From Acinetobacter colistiniresistens (GTDB taxonomy: Bacteria > Pseudomonadota > Gammaproteobacteria > Pseudomonadales > Moraxellaceae), in NCBI RefSeq assembly GCF_000413935.1, contig NZ_KE340382.1, forward strand, positions 1 through 64,000: 64,000 bases of DNA. The letters run 5' to 3'. A program made the position numbers and the translations under genes. The notes under the pieces are model-generated. The model was not told the origin of the DNA. It worked only from the letters and a program-made list of their open reading frames with translations, and did no database searches. Shown here one piece after another: positions 1-7,843 of the stretch. Every line of letters starts with the position of its first letter. The first letter of the stretch is position 1.

Positions 1-169
1 ATCTTGGCTCATCAATTTTCTGACTAAAAATTCGCTCAAATAAACTTCGAGAAATTTCTACTCTTCAATCAATGAAATATTTTCGATTGATCAACCAGTA
101 AAAATCCACACAAGTTGTTCTTCTATTCTCTTAATGATCTTCTCGATGATTCGTCATCATCAAGCTAGG
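1..169 (-). other. 16S rRNA operon leader (partial, runs off left edge)
   Basis: Read on the minus strand, this stretch follows a strong promoter and resembles a gammaproteobacterial 16S rRNA leader. It contains CAACTTGTGTGG, similar to the CAATCTGTGTGGGC element of E. coli rrn leaders, and near the edge GAAGTTTATTTGAGCG, similar to the E. coli block GAAGTTTAATTCTTTGAGC just ahead of mature 16S. The 16S gene should begin within a few tens of bases beyond base 1. No clear boxA was found. The rRNA itself is not in the window, so this is inference from leader similarity. Confidence 0.72.
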
Positions 170-203
170 TCGGCTATATTACTCTCAATTTCTTAAAAGT
201 CAA
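168..203 (-). promoter_or_regulatory. rRNA operon P1-type promoter
   Basis: On the minus strand there is a -35 TTGACT (198-203), a 16-bp spacer and a -10 TAATAT (176-181), followed by the GC-rich discriminator AGCCGACC (168-175). A short spacer plus GC discriminator is typical of stringently controlled rRNA promoters. The DNA upstream of the -35 (about 204-245) is A/T-rich, as expected for an UP element. It fires leftwards, away from mlaA. Confidence 0.78.
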
Positions 204-538
204 CAGGTAATTTAGATATTTATCAAACTTATCAATCAACCCAAGAATTCAACCACTTTAAGCCAAATCCTTGTTTCTCAACAAGTTTTTATCTGCATCA
301 CCGCCGATGGATGTGCATTCTACAGCATTCACAACCCAATACAACCCCCTTTCTTATCTTTTTTATTCGAGTGAACAATTTTAAACCAAAATCACAATTT
401 TTCTTATATTTTCCGATCGAATTTGTTTTAATAATAAGAGAACAACTAAACTATATGCCTCATCTTTATGTTTTGTGTTTAATAGCGCGATCATTTAATA
501 GCTGCATCATTTCGCTCTAACAGCGATTAAGGACTTAT
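204..538. other. AT-rich divergent intergenic region
   Basis: This is the rest of the gap between the leftward rRNA promoter and mlaA. It is very A/T-rich, and its only open frame (311-520) has no ribosome site or recognisable protein character. I see no tRNA and no clear sigma-70 promoter for mlaA, although one must lie here. The mlaA ribosome site AAGGA is at its right end. Confidence 0.6.
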
Positions 539-1426
539 ATGCATTACTCTAATTTTATCTTGCTTGGGTTGTTAACTGCTGGAGCTTGTTCATCAGTATT
601 TGCTCAAGATGCATCAGCTGAATCAGCGGCTCAACCTGCCTCAGCTGGCGCTCAGGTTAATGCTGAGCAAAAAGTTACAACTATACAGGCCATAAAAGAT
701 TTAAAGCATCTCACCAAGAATGATTTAAAGGTGAATGCAAATGCAGCACAACCTGATTCAGTGAAAGATCCTCTACAACCATTGAACCGCCAGATTTATG
801 CTTTTAATGATATGTTGGATCGTAATATCTTAAAGCCTGTTGCCATTCAATATGTTGCTAAAGTACCAGAACCAGTACGTAGCCCATATCGTCAATTTCG
901 TAAAAACTTAGGTGAACCGTGGAATGCTGTTAACCAGTTGGTACAAGGTCGTCCAACACGTGCGGCAAAAACACTGGGGCGTTTTACCTTAAATACGTTA
1001 ACAACTTTAGGCTTTGCCGACCCTGCCCGTCGTTTAGGTTTAAATACTGAAGAAGAAAGTTTTGGTGTAACACTAGGTTATTATGGTGTTCCATCTGGTC
1101 CTTATGTGATGTTACCGTTTTTTGGCCCAAGTACATTCCGTGATGGTTTTGGTTTAGCCGCTGACAGTTTTGGCCGTCCACAAAAATATTTACTAGATGA
1201 TCAGCAAGGCATTTATTGGTCAACCAACTTATTACAGGCAGTTGATGCACGTTCACAAATTTTAGATATTGAAGAAAGCTTAAAAGGCGATAAATATTCA
1301 ATGATCCGAGATTTTTACTTACAACGTAAATCATTCCAGATTGCAGAGAAACGTGGTGACTCAAACGACGTCTCTTTTGTTGGTGATGTAGATGATGCTG
1401 ATGACACCTCTTCTGAAGCAAAATGA
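539..1426 (+). CDS. mlaA: MlaA/VacJ-family outer-membrane lipid asymmetry protein
   Basis: MlaA works at the outer membrane with a trimeric porin to remove misplaced phospholipids from the outer leaflet and pass them to periplasmic MlaC. The 295-aa protein has an N-terminal signal (about 1-22), a low-complexity Ala/Gln linker, then the MlaA domain from about residue 78 (DPLQPLNRQIYAFND, LGFADPARRLGL, YYGVPSGPYVMLPFFGPSTFRD). The domain is complete, with an acidic tail (DVDDADD). Oddity: the only early Cys sits in TAGAC, a poor lipobox without Leu/Val/Ile at -3, and a signal peptidase I site (VFA-QD) follows, so it may not be a lipoprotein. The start is supported by AAGGA 6 nt upstream. The rest of the mla operon is not here. 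Confidence 0.93.
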   Translation: MHYSNFILLGLLTAGACSSVFAQDASAESAAQPASAGAQVNAEQKVTTIQAIKDLKHLTKNDLKVNANAAQPDSVKDPLQPLNRQIYAFNDMLDRNILKPVAIQYVAKVPEPVRSPYRQFRKNLGEPWNAVNQLVQGRPTRAAKTLGRFTLNTLTTLGFADPARRLGLNTEEESFGVTLGYYGVPSGPYVMLPFFGPSTFRDGFGLAADSFGRPQKYLLDDQQGIYWSTNLLQAVDARSQILDIEESLKGDKYSMIRDFYLQRKSFQIAEKRGDSNDVSFVGDVDDADDTSSEAK

Positions 1427-1559
1427 TTCATTTAAAATAATGTTTTACAAACTTATGTATTGTCAGAAAATTTAAACTCTGGCAATACTATGTTCTAGAT
1501 TTTGTTCATTTCTACAAATGAATTAAAAAACGATCATACAAAGGATTGACTACTCATCT

Positions 1560-2528
1560 ATGTATTTCATTCAACCCTCCCGCTCTATACCTTGTTTAAA
1601 TCAAGCTTTAACTGAGTTACCGAGTCTACAGGTTATTCAAATCGATGATTTGGATTTGTATGATCAAACCATCATTGCGATAGCAGATGTGCAAGATTTT
1701 CTGAAATATCAATGGAAATTTCCCACCGTTGTGCTTGCATTTGAACACGAAGGTGCTGCTTTAGCCCAAGCATGGGAATTAGGTGCTTTAGCGGGTTGGA
1801 TTTGGGACAGTTTGCCCAAAAATCCGGTTCACTCTTTATTTAAAATCGATGCGCAATACAAACGCAATCAAGACAGTCGAGATTTACCCTCTGCCGCAGA
1901 ATTACAAAAGCGCCTGTTACCCAATCCAATTGAATTACCCAATTATCAATTTGAATCCTTTTTTCAGCCTTCTGCTTATTTATCCGGTGATTGGTACGAT
2001 TATTGGCGCCTAAATGATGAAGAGGTTTTATTCTATCTTGCCGATGTTTCTGGGCATGGTGTTACCAGTAGTTTATTAACCTCCTGGATGGCCGCTTTTC
2101 ATGGCCGTTCAAAGACCCCAGGTCAGTTGATTCAAAAACTTAATGCCATGTTAGTACAAGAAAATATTGAAAAACACATTACCATGGTTGCTGGCATATT
2201 GAACCTTGTAACACATGAAGTGCGCTGGTCTAGTGCTGGGCATTATCCACCCCCAATTATTTTTGAACCAAATAAACCACCGCAAATTTTAACCACCAGT
2301 AGCTTCCCCCTCGGCCTAACCGAAGAGCTTGAAGTTGAAGAGCATCAGTGTAAATTAAGCCGCCATGCAAGGTTTATATTATGCTCAGATGGTGCTTTAG
2401 AACCCTTTGATGGTGGCCTAAATGATCAGTTCAACCAATTGGTCGAACATCTGCAAAAAGACTCCTTCAAAGCGCCTGATCACGTTGCAGATGACATTGC
2501 AATCCTCAGTCTCCGCCGAATGAATTAG
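1560..2528 (+). CDS. gigA: GigA-type PP2C/SpoIIE phosphatase with degenerate receiver-like N-terminus
   Basis: Predicted Ser/Thr phosphatase of the RsbU/SpoIIE class. Residues 1 to about 100 look like a degenerate receiver domain. From about 115 there is a PP2C domain with the metal-ligand motifs SGDWYD, ADVSGHG, SDGALE and ADDIAIL, so it should be catalytic. It is followed by a STAS protein gene, the usual phosphatase/anti-anti-sigma arrangement. In A. baumannii the equivalent pair, GigA/GigB, is known: GigA dephosphorylates GigB, and the pair controls stress tolerance and virulence together with the nitrogen PTS. An AAGGA lies 14 nt upstream of the ATG, an unusually long spacing; no better in-frame start is visible. 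The gigA symbol rests on architecture and context. Confidence 0.85.
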   Translation: MYFIQPSRSIPCLNQALTELPSLQVIQIDDLDLYDQTIIAIADVQDFLKYQWKFPTVVLAFEHEGAALAQAWELGALAGWIWDSLPKNPVHSLFKIDAQYKRNQDSRDLPSAAELQKRLLPNPIELPNYQFESFFQPSAYLSGDWYDYWRLNDEEVLFYLADVSGHGVTSSLLTSWMAAFHGRSKTPGQLIQKLNAMLVQENIEKHITMVAGILNLVTHEVRWSSAGHYPPPIIFEPNKPPQILTTSSFPLGLTEELEVEEHQCKLSRHARFILCSDGALEPFDGGLNDQFNQLVEHLQKDSFKAPDHVADDIAILSLRRMN

Positions 2529-2630
2529 CTTTTAAATCAGTAATTTAGTCAAATAACGCTGCGCAACCACTTGTGTCTGCAATATCACTATGGGATAATT
2601 TTATATCCTTTCTCTGAAAATGGCATTTAT

Positions 2631-3152
2631 ATGTCAACAGGTCATGTTGAATATGCAAGTTTGAACGGAACGCATATTTTCAAGCTTATTGGCGAAGTGC
2701 GTGCTCACTCTTGTATAAGTCTAGACAAACTACTCAACAGAATTGAACAGCAGCAGAATGTTGTTGGTGCAATCGTTGATTTAACTGAAACCACATTTAT
2801 TGACAGTACTGTGTTAGGCATACTGGCAAAATTGGGTTTAAAGCTTAAGCAAGCTCATCACATACAAGCAGTTATGCTGTCGACAAATCCAGATATTACC
2901 ACCTTGGCCAACAGTATGGGGCTCGGGCAAGTCTTTGTGATTTTAAATTACTGCGGCGATCCAAATGTATGCACGCTAGAGCTCACAGATGAACATGTCA
3001 CACATAGTGCCATGCTCAACACCGTACTCGATGCACATAAAACGCTGATGCGTTTGAATGAAAACAACCAGAATATGTTTGAACCACTAGTGAAGCAATT
3101 GCAAAAAGAACAAGATTGCTTAAACCACGACGTACAAAAACAAAACGCTTGA
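2631..3152 (+). CDS. gigB: STAS-domain anti-anti-sigma factor (GigB-like)
   Basis: A 173-aa protein with an N-terminal STAS domain (about 5-105) and a C-terminal helical extension (about 125-173, rich in Gln/Asn/Lys). The motif FIDSTVLGIL carries the Ser expected to be phosphorylated (Ser59 from this start), as in SpoIIAA/RsbV proteins. It lies 102 nt downstream of the PP2C phosphatase gene, its likely eraser. In A. baumannii GigB is reported to interact with NPr; an npr gene is at 40510-40779 in this window. An upstream in-frame ATG at 2571 would add 20 residues unlike any STAS protein, so the ATG at 2631 is preferred, although neither start has a strong ribosome site. Confidence 0.82.
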   Translation: MSTGHVEYASLNGTHIFKLIGEVRAHSCISLDKLLNRIEQQQNVVGAIVDLTETTFIDSTVLGILAKLGLKLKQAHHIQAVMLSTNPDITTLANSMGLGQVFVILNYCGDPNVCTLELTDEHVTHSAMLNTVLDAHKTLMRLNENNQNMFEPLVKQLQKEQDCLNHDVQKQNA

Positions 3153-3180
3153 TCGTTAAACTCAGTATTGTGGCCCCTGT

Positions 3181-4005
3181 ATGACCTTACTTTCCGTTGC
3201 ACAAATGAATTCTCAAAATGACATTGAAGCAAACTTCGATGTCATTGAATCATTACTTCAACAAAGTAAGGCTCAAGGGGCAGAGCTGATCGTTTTTCCA
3301 GAAAATTTTGTTTGCTTCGCAGCGGGTAAGCAACGTGAAACTGCTGCGCAATTCGAGCTCATTCAAGCACGCTTAGAGCAATTGGCACATCGTCATCAAA
3401 TCTGGATTGTTGCAGGTACACTCCCATGCCCATTCCGTCCAGATGGTTCTGTTATTCAAGATGGTCGTGTTCGAACCGTCAGCTTATGTATTAGTCCTGA
3501 AGGGACTGAAGCCCGCTATGACAAAATTCACTTGTTTGATGTACAAGTGGGTGATGCTGTAGGTGGTTATCAAGAATCTAAGTTTTTCGAACCTGGCAAT
3601 CAAGTGGTGGTTGCCAAAACACCTTTTGGCAATATTGGCCTGATGGTTTGTTATGACTTACGCTTCCCAGAACTTGCTTTAACTTTACGTCAGCAAGGTG
3701 CCAATATCTTAACCGCCCCTGCTGCATTCACCTACACTACAGGCCAACTGCATTGGCAATTGCTGCTACAAGCACGTGCCATGGATAGTCAGTGTTATGT
3801 GTTAGGTGCTGCACAACAAGGCTGGCATGGCGAACAACGTCAAACTTGGGGCCATGCAGCTATTACGGATAGCCGTGGTCAACTGTTGCAAAGCATTGAC
3901 CGCGAAGGTCATGGTCTGATTAGTAGCAACTTTGACCTTGCAGAACAAAATCAGATTCGCCAAGCAATGCCGCTCATGCAACATCGTACAATCATTCATT
4001 ATTGA
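3181..4005 (+). CDS. Carbon-nitrogen hydrolase, Nit1/deaminated-glutathione-amidase-like
   Basis: Nitrilase-superfamily amidase of 274 aa. The Glu-Lys-Cys triad is visible: Glu in VFPENF (about 41), Lys in YDKIHLFD (about 115) and Cys in MVCYDLRFPE (about 157). The segment KIHLFDVQVGDAVGGYQES matches the Nit1 subgroup, which repairs deaminated glutathione made by side reactions of transaminases. That substrate is inferred from the subfamily. It lies 28 nt after gigB on the same strand and could be co-transcribed. The protein is full length. Other omega-amidase specificities cannot be excluded. Confidence 0.88.
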   Translation: MTLLSVAQMNSQNDIEANFDVIESLLQQSKAQGAELIVFPENFVCFAAGKQRETAAQFELIQARLEQLAHRHQIWIVAGTLPCPFRPDGSVIQDGRVRTVSLCISPEGTEARYDKIHLFDVQVGDAVGGYQESKFFEPGNQVVVAKTPFGNIGLMVCYDLRFPELALTLRQQGANILTAPAAFTYTTGQLHWQLLLQARAMDSQCYVLGAAQQGWHGEQRQTWGHAAITDSRGQLLQSIDREGHGLISSNFDLAEQNQIRQAMPLMQHRTIIHY

Positions 4006-4215
4006 TCTCGTTCTCGCTATTCTCTTTCTCTAAACACTGAACTGTATAAAATTAATACAGACAGCAGCAATCTGACTGAAAGGATCAACTTTTATAAATG
4101 TCTGATATATAGAATCATGATTTAATACAAATTATTGATCATCGTTAAGCAGATTCAAGTGATTTGGACTACGAATGATGTAACATCGTCAATTAATTCT
4201 TATTAAGTTTTATTC

Positions 4216-4578
4216 ATGTTTAGATTAATTCTGATTTTATTCTTTTTGGGGACAACTGCACAACTTCATGCTTCATCGCTTGATCTCGATGGGGACGAGT
4301 CCACGCAATCTTCTCGGGTTTTATCTACACCGCAAAATTTATCATTGAATGCTTTTGGGCAATGGGTCATTGGTTGGGGCACAGGTGCTGAAGGTGCAAG
4401 GCAACGATTAAGCAATATTCGACGTGAGGATGTTGTGGTAATTAAGCAAAAAGGCGCCACCTTAGATATGATCAAAGCTTGGCAACAGCACTTTGAACTT
4501 GAGGCACAAAACAACCTGAGCAGCCCAACAGCACTTTACCGGGCTCGACTGATGAAAAAGATTGCTGAACTTTGGTAA
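4216..4578 (+). CDS. Small exported protein of unknown function
   Basis: A 120-aa protein with a clear signal peptide (hydrophobic residues 3-14, cleavage probably after LHA at about 19), so it should be periplasmic or secreted. The mature part has the sequence FGQWVIGWGTGAEGARQRL and a C-terminal helical region ending KKIAELW. The WGTG-EGA pattern resembles the DUF4951 family as I remember it, but I cannot confirm this. It sits alone between the nitrilase gene and ohr, and a strong terminator follows directly. No catalytic motif is evident. Confidence 0.72.
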   Translation: MFRLILILFFLGTTAQLHASSLDLDGDESTQSSRVLSTPQNLSLNAFGQWVIGWGTGAEGARQRLSNIRREDVVVIKQKGATLDMIKAWQQHFELEAQNNLSSPTALYRARLMKKIAELW

Positions 4579-4607
4579 ATATAGTTTTAAAAATTACTCT
4601 TTTTTAT

Positions 4608-4642
4608 AAGCATAAGGATGATCACTTGTGCTTTTTTGTTTT
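4608..4642 (+). terminator. Rho-independent terminator after the exported-protein gene
   Basis: Stem AAGCATAAG / CTTGTGCTT (9 bp with one G-U pair), 8-nt loop, followed by TTTTTGTTTT. Confidence 0.8.
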
Positions 4643-4877
4643 AACAGCTCGATCTCTCTATTAAAAAATCAATTCATCATGTCTCAGCTAGACAACTCCC
4701 TCTCTTTCAACAGATCAAGACTTAACTCTCCTTCTTATTAAAATAGAACTTTAAAAATAGATGACTGACATTCATTTCCATGAAAGCAGAAATTACGACA
4801 AAAGCGAAGATCAAAACCTACAAACATTCGCACTTTAAATGTCAGAACATACAACGTTTGCTTACTTGTTTTTAAAT
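4643..4877. other. Gap upstream of ohr
   Basis: A/T-rich intergenic sequence between the terminator and the ohr operator-like repeat. No ORF with coding character, tRNA or clear structured RNA was seen. It probably carries the ohr promoter. Confidence 0.5.
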
Positions 4878-4897
4878 TTAGATCCAGTACGATCTAA
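4878..4897. promoter_or_regulatory. Operator-like inverted repeat upstream of ohr
   Basis: TTAGATCcagtacGATCTAA is a perfect 7-bp inverted repeat with a 6-bp spacer, 31 bp before the ohr start. Position and symmetry fit a dimeric repressor site. No ohrR-like gene is nearby, so the regulator is unknown. Confidence 0.55.
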
Positions 4898-4928
4898 TTG
4901 CACTCAATAATATTCAGGAATAATAATC

Positions 4929-5363
4929 ATGTCTTTAGAACAAGTGGTTTATCGTGCGAAAGCAAAAGCAACCGGTGGTCGTGATGGACGAGCAACTTCT
5001 TCTGACGGTGTTTTAGATGTTCAGTTAGGCGTACCCAAAGAAATGGGCGGCGCTGGTGGTGCCGTGACCAACCCTGAGCAACTATTTGCTGCTGGCTATT
5101 CAGCCTGTTTCTTAGGTGCAATGAAGTTTGTTGCCAATCGCGATAAATTCAAAATTAGCAAAGATGCTTACGTCGAAGGTGAAGTCGGGATTGGCCCGAT
5201 TCCAAATGGTTTTGGGATCGAAGTGACTTTAAATGTTTATCTACTTGGTATGGAACAGGCTGAAGCAGAACAATTGGTTGCAGCTGCACATATTGTTTGC
5301 CCGTATTCAAATGCAACCCGTGGCAATATTGATGTAAATTTTAATATCGTGACTGCTGAATAA
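4929..5363 (+). CDS. ohr: Organic hydroperoxide resistance protein (OsmC/Ohr family)
   Basis: Cytoplasmic thiol peroxidase that reduces organic and lipid hydroperoxides, recycled in other species by lipoyl proteins. The 144-aa length is normal for Ohr. The two catalytic cysteines are in place: Cys60 in [10 protein letters not shown] and Cys124 in [13 protein letters not shown]. The N-terminal pattern ([24 protein letters not shown]) fits Ohr rather than OsmC. AGGA lies 9 nt upstream of the ATG. A strong terminator follows, so it is monocistronic. The inverted repeat at 4878-4897 suggests repressor control. Confidence 0.94.
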   Translation: MSLEQVVYRAKAKATGGRDGRATSSDGVLDVQLGVPKEMGGAGGAVTNPEQLFAAGYSACFLGAMKFVANRDKFKISKDAYVEGEVGIGPIPNGFGIEVTLNVYLLGMEQAEAEQLVAAAHIVCPYSNATRGNIDVNFNIVTAE

Positions 5364-5383
5364 GCATTTCACATACGACAAAG

Positions 5384-5417
5384 AAAAACAGCATGAATGA
5401 TCATGCTGTTTTTTATT
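5384..5417. terminator. Bidirectional terminator between ohr and gspE
   Basis: Hairpin ACAGCATGA / TCATGCTGT with a 4-nt loop, flanked by A-rich sequence on the left and a T-run on the right. It can serve ohr on the plus strand and gspE on the minus strand. Confidence 0.82.
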
Positions 5418-5428
5418 TATAGGTTTAT

Positions 5429-6919
5429 TTATTCTTCCGCAGCCTCATTGGTCACACGTAACACTTCTTCCAATGTAGTTTTTCCAGCCAAAACCTTCAA
5501 TAAACCATCATCACGAATCGATGCTGCATAACGACGTGCGTGATTTTCCAGTTCAAATTCAGCCGCATTGCCATGAATGAGACGGCGCATCGACTCATCC
5601 ACAGGCACAATTTCATAGATCGCTGTTCGTCCGCTAAAGCCGACATGTGAACATTTTTCACAACCATGTGGTTCTGGTAGCTGCATATATTCATCTACTT
5701 TAAGGTGCTGGAACACTTGTCGCTCAAAATCATCAGCCTTACGCCAAGTGACACAATGCGGACATAAAGTCCGTACCAAACGTTGTGCAATCACCCCGAT
5801 CAATGAACTCGCCAACAAGAAGGGTTCAATTCCCATATCTTTTAGACGCGTCACCGCACCAATCGCGGTATTGGTATGTAGCGTTGACAAGACCAAATGA
5901 CCTGTTAAAGAGGCTTGAACTGCAATTTCCGCAGTTTCCAGATCACGAATCTCACCAACCATTACCACATCAGGATCTTGACGTAACATCGCCTTGAGCG
6001 CACGTGCAAAGGTCATATCGACTTTGGTATTGACCTGAGTTTGGCCAATCCCTTCCAATTGATATTCGATCGGATCTTCGGCGGTCAAAATATTACGAGT
6101 ATTGTCATTAAGATCAGATAAGGCCGCATACAGCGTGGTGGTTTTACCCGAACCCGTAGGCCCTGTGACCAAAATGATGCCATGCGGACGATGCACCAAT
6201 TGCGTTAAACGCTCATAGTCATTCTGCATTAAGCCCAAATGGGTCATGTTTAAACGCCCTGCCTGCTTATCCAGCAAACGCATGACCACACGCTCACCAT
6301 GTGAAGAGGGTAAAGTCGAAACACGCACATCCACTTCACGTCCTGCAAGACGCAATGAGATACGACCATCTTGTGGAACCCGTTTCTCGGCAATATCCAG
6401 TTTGGCCATAACTTTGATACGTGATACCAGCAACGGCGCTAATTCACGGCGTGGCTGTACAATTTCACGCAATTGTCCATCAACACGTAAACGTACCGAG
6501 AGTTTTTTCTCAAAGGCTTCAATGTGAATATCCGAGGCACTAACCCGAATCGCTTCTGACAGTAATGCATTGATTAAACGGACGATCGGCGCATCATCTT
6601 CCTGATCCATCAAGTCTTCGGCTTCAGGCACCTGATCGGCCAGACTCAAAAGATCGGGATGATCTTCCAAGCCTGCAGCAACCTGCTGCGACTCCCCTGT
6701 ATCCCCTGCATAGCTAGAGCTGAGTAAGGCATGAAACTCTTGATCGGTACAAAGCTGATCGTGAGCTGATTTCCCCAAAATTCGGCGAGCTTCCTGCAAA
6801 GCAATACGCGCAGTGTCCTTGCGTCGTACAATAAAAACTTGATCGCCTTCATAACGTAACAAAACGCCATGTCGTTTAGCGAAACTATAAGGAATTTGTA
6901 TTTGTTTAAGTATTTGCAT
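5429..6919 (-). CDS. gspE: Type II secretion system assembly ATPase GspE
   Basis: Cytoplasmic hexameric ATPase that drives the type II secretion pseudopilus. The 496-aa protein shows an N-terminal domain, Walker A GPTGSGKTTTLY, an Asp box, Walker B with VGEIRD, the His box (STLHTN) and the four-cysteine zinc site CPHC...CEKC. PilB-type proteins share the fold, but length and layout fit GspE. The frame is open 63 codons further upstream without protein-like sequence; the ATG at 6919 (MQILKQIQIPYSF) is chosen because family similarity begins there. No other gsp gene is adjacent, in line with the scattered gsp loci of Acinetobacter. Confidence 0.92.
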   Translation of the reverse strand: MQILKQIQIPYSFAKRHGVLLRYEGDQVFIVRRKDTARIALQEARRILGKSAHDQLCTDQEFHALLSSSYAGDTGESQQVAAGLEDHPDLLSLADQVPEAEDLMDQEDDAPIVRLINALLSEAIRVSASDIHIEAFEKKLSVRLRVDGQLREIVQPRRELAPLLVSRIKVMAKLDIAEKRVPQDGRISLRLAGREVDVRVSTLPSSHGERVVMRLLDKQAGRLNMTHLGLMQNDYERLTQLVHRPHGIILVTGPTGSGKTTTLYAALSDLNDNTRNILTAEDPIEYQLEGIGQTQVNTKVDMTFARALKAMLRQDPDVVMVGEIRDLETAEIAVQASLTGHLVLSTLHTNTAIGAVTRLKDMGIEPFLLASSLIGVIAQRLVRTLCPHCVTWRKADDFERQVFQHLKVDEYMQLPEPHGCEKCSHVGFSGRTAIYEIVPVDESMRRLIHGNAAEFELENHARRYAASIRDDGLLKVLAGKTTLEEVLRVTNEAAEE

Positions 6920-7012
6920 CACACAAATAATGATAAAAGAAAGCAGTGAGTGTACTCTAAGCAGATTACAGCGTGAAGTCTGTTTAGCATACTCACACAG
7001 GAATTTTGCATC

Positions 7013-7834
7013 TTGTCTCAAAATAATCAATATGAAGCGCCGCATTCCAATAGTTTGAAATGGTGGGGCGAACAACAATTTGAAATCCAGCAAACCAAAG
7101 CTTGGCAATTCGGGTCATTACTGTTTCGTCTGACACGCGGTATTAAAGAGTGGCGTTTGGAATATCATCGTCCACAGTCTCAGCACGACTATGAACAGCA
7201 ATGGAAAATTCTGAACGATACTGAGTTTGCCATGCCGCCCCCAGCAAAAATTGAACGCTATATGTTTCATAAAACCAATAGCAGCTTCCACCTAATGCCC
7301 CGTTTGGCCGATCGCTCAGTGGTGATTCGACCTGTTGATCCAATTTATATTCCTGCAGGTCAACGCGGAACCTTATATATCAGCACTCCTTTATGGATTG
7401 CGGGTTTGGTGGATGGGCTCTCTGAGCCTTTATTCGACATTCCAGTGATTCAACCCAAGGACACATGGTTTGGTAAAGATCCGCAGAATGGCGAGATTTG
7501 CTATGCCACTTCTGTCGATGGGCGTATTGATTTAAACCTACTCAGACCCCGTGCGTTCCGAGCAGTAACCCCCATCGAGTTTCACAATACCAGTCATCAT
7601 CAACTGCGCTTTGACCGTATGAATGTGCCTGTTCCTGCGCTGCCTTTATTTTATAGTGAAAGTACTGGCCGGTTATGGACCTCACAAATTAAAGTTTATT
7701 ACGAGGGCACTGACCACCCTGCACGTATTCGAATCGAAAACAAAACCCCGAGCCCTGCGGGTGAAGTGGTTTATGTACACCCACCTCGTGCTCCAGGCAG
7801 TACCTTATTTAATATGTTTGATTCATTCTTTTAA
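7013..7834 (+). CDS. DUF432-family protein, partner of a MscS channel
   Basis: A 273-aa protein without signal peptide or membrane segment, matching my recollection of the DUF432 family. Notable segments are VVIRPVDPIYIPAGQRGTLYISTPLW, PVIQPKDTWFG and a Pro-rich stretch near the end (VYVHPPRAPGSTLF). Function is unknown. Translation starts at TTG (7013): AGGA lies 10 nt upstream and no in-frame ATG occurs before residue 84. Only 9 nt separate its stop from the following MscS-type channel, so the two are almost surely co-translated and may work together in osmotic adaptation (inference). Confidence 0.8.
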   Translation: MSQNNQYEAPHSNSLKWWGEQQFEIQQTKAWQFGSLLFRLTRGIKEWRLEYHRPQSQHDYEQQWKILNDTEFAMPPPAKIERYMFHKTNSSFHLMPRLADRSVVIRPVDPIYIPAGQRGTLYISTPLWIAGLVDGLSEPLFDIPVIQPKDTWFGKDPQNGEICYATSVDGRIDLNLLRPRAFRAVTPIEFHNTSHHQLRFDRMNVPVPALPLFYSESTGRLWTSQIKVYYEGTDHPARIRIENKTPSPAGEVVYVHPPRAPGSTLFNMFDSFF

Positions 7835-7843
7835 GGGGTTGCC

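Noticed and set aside
311..520. Open frame of 69 codons left of mlaA
   Set aside because: No ribosome site, Phe/Ile/Leu-rich because of A/T-rich DNA, and no recognisable protein features.
984..1421. Antisense open frame of 145 codons inside mlaA
   Set aside because: His/Gln/Leu-rich shadow of a well-supported gene on the other strand.
1458..1487. Terminator after mlaA
   Set aside because: A 9-bp stem (TATTGTCAG / CTGGCAATA) exists but the loop is large and no T-run follows directly.
4216..4578. Possible toxin or bacteriocin
   Set aside because: Small exported protein without partner immunity gene or toxin motif; left as unknown.
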